From positions 1 through 5,670 of the forward strand of contig JALQWO010000109.1 in assembly GCA_023258655.1 (NCBI GenBank): a stretch of 5,670 nt of DNA. Reading direction: 5' to 3'. The notes under the pieces are model-generated. The model was not told where the DNA came from, searched no databases, and saw only the letters and a list, made by a program, of their open reading frames with translations. The translations under genes and the position numbers were made by a program. Shown in pieces: positions 5,549 to 5,670 of the stretch. The stretch comes from Bacteroidia bacterium (lineage in GTDB: Bacteria > Bacteroidota > Bacteroidia > NS11-12g > UBA955). Positions within the stretch are counted from its first letter, which is position 1; every line of letters begins with the position of its first letter.

Positions 5549-5670
5549 ATGATCATCGTTACCGGAGCGGCAGGATTTATTGGCTCAGCCTTGTTGGGGC
5601 ATCTGCAGCAATTGGGCTACGGTGAATTGGTGGCTGTGGATGATTTTTCGCACCCCGAAAAAGCCCCCAA
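5549..5670 (+). CDS. hldD: ADP-L-glycero-D-manno-heptose 6-epimerase-like protein (partial, N-terminal 40 residues)
   Basis: The reading frame opens with ATG at 5549 and runs off the right edge. The translation MIIVTGAAGFIGSALLGHL contains the Rossmann-fold dinucleotide-binding motif GAAGFIG (residues 6-12: GxxGxxG), starting within two residues of the first beta strand as in extended short-chain dehydrogenases. The second strand ends VAVDDFSHPEKAP (28-40); the DDFS-PEK-P pattern after the cofactor-binding Asp is what I associate with Bacteroidota HldD (RfaD). That enzyme converts ADP-D-glycero-D-manno-heptose to its L-glycero epimer for the LPS inner core, in the cytosol, using bound NADP(H). 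Only the cofactor domain's beginning is visible; the catalytic Tyr-x-x-x-Lys is outside, so another NAD-dependent sugar epimerase remains possible. A GTG codon directly before the ATG is in frame but ATG fits the family start. Confidence 0.78.
   Translation, partial: MIIVTGAAGFIGSALLGHLQQLGYGELVAVDDFSHPEKAP

Overview
The window looks like a stretch of chromosome from a member of the phylum Bacteroidota. Support: a DUF5606-type protein (a family I know only from Bacteroidota), an N-terminus typical of Bacteroidota AAA ATPases, an ADP-heptose epimerase (Gram-negative LPS) gene, and perfect matches to the Bacteroidota -7 promoter element TAnnTTTG in front of two genes. GC content is moderate. 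Class and genus cannot be fixed from the sequence alone; a flavobacterium-like aquatic lineage is a guess.

Layout. (1) 1-168, minus: the N-terminal 56 codons of an AAA ATPase (Walker A visible), running off the left edge. Its upstream region (168-220) holds two matching 20-bp inverted repeats set 33 bp apart, overlapping the best promoter candidate. (2) 300-338: a 17-bp perfect hairpin terminator. (3) 373-5459, minus: five genes in one direction, read from right to left: a GltP-like dicarboxylate/amino-acid symporter, a 116-residue unknown protein starting 1 nt after it, a DUF5606 protein with a histone-H1-like tail, an M3-family zinc oligopeptidase starting 6 nt after that, and, after an 85-nt gap, a secreted protein of unknown function that ends just before the terminator. 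(4) 5460-5548: an 89-nt divergent promoter region. (5) 5549-5670, plus: the first 40 codons of an ADP-heptose 6-epimerase (hldD/rfaD-like), running off the right edge.

How the genes may work together. The first four minus-strand genes have gaps of 1, 39 and 6 nt and are probably one transcript. An acidic amino acid importer and a cytosolic oligopeptidase suggest nitrogen/peptide nutrition, but this is inference from neighbourhood only. The secreted protein may be read from the same transcript or from its own weak promoter in the 85-nt gap; no terminator separates it from the peptidase gene. The left ATPase and right epimerase are separate transcription units.

No CRISPR array, insertion sequence, tRNA or rRNA was seen, and no intergenic gap exceeds about 205 nt. 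The region is mostly ordinary housekeeping sequence. The most noteworthy items are the twin palindromes before the ATPase gene, the possibly leaderless epimerase transcript, and three proteins or protein parts of unknown function.
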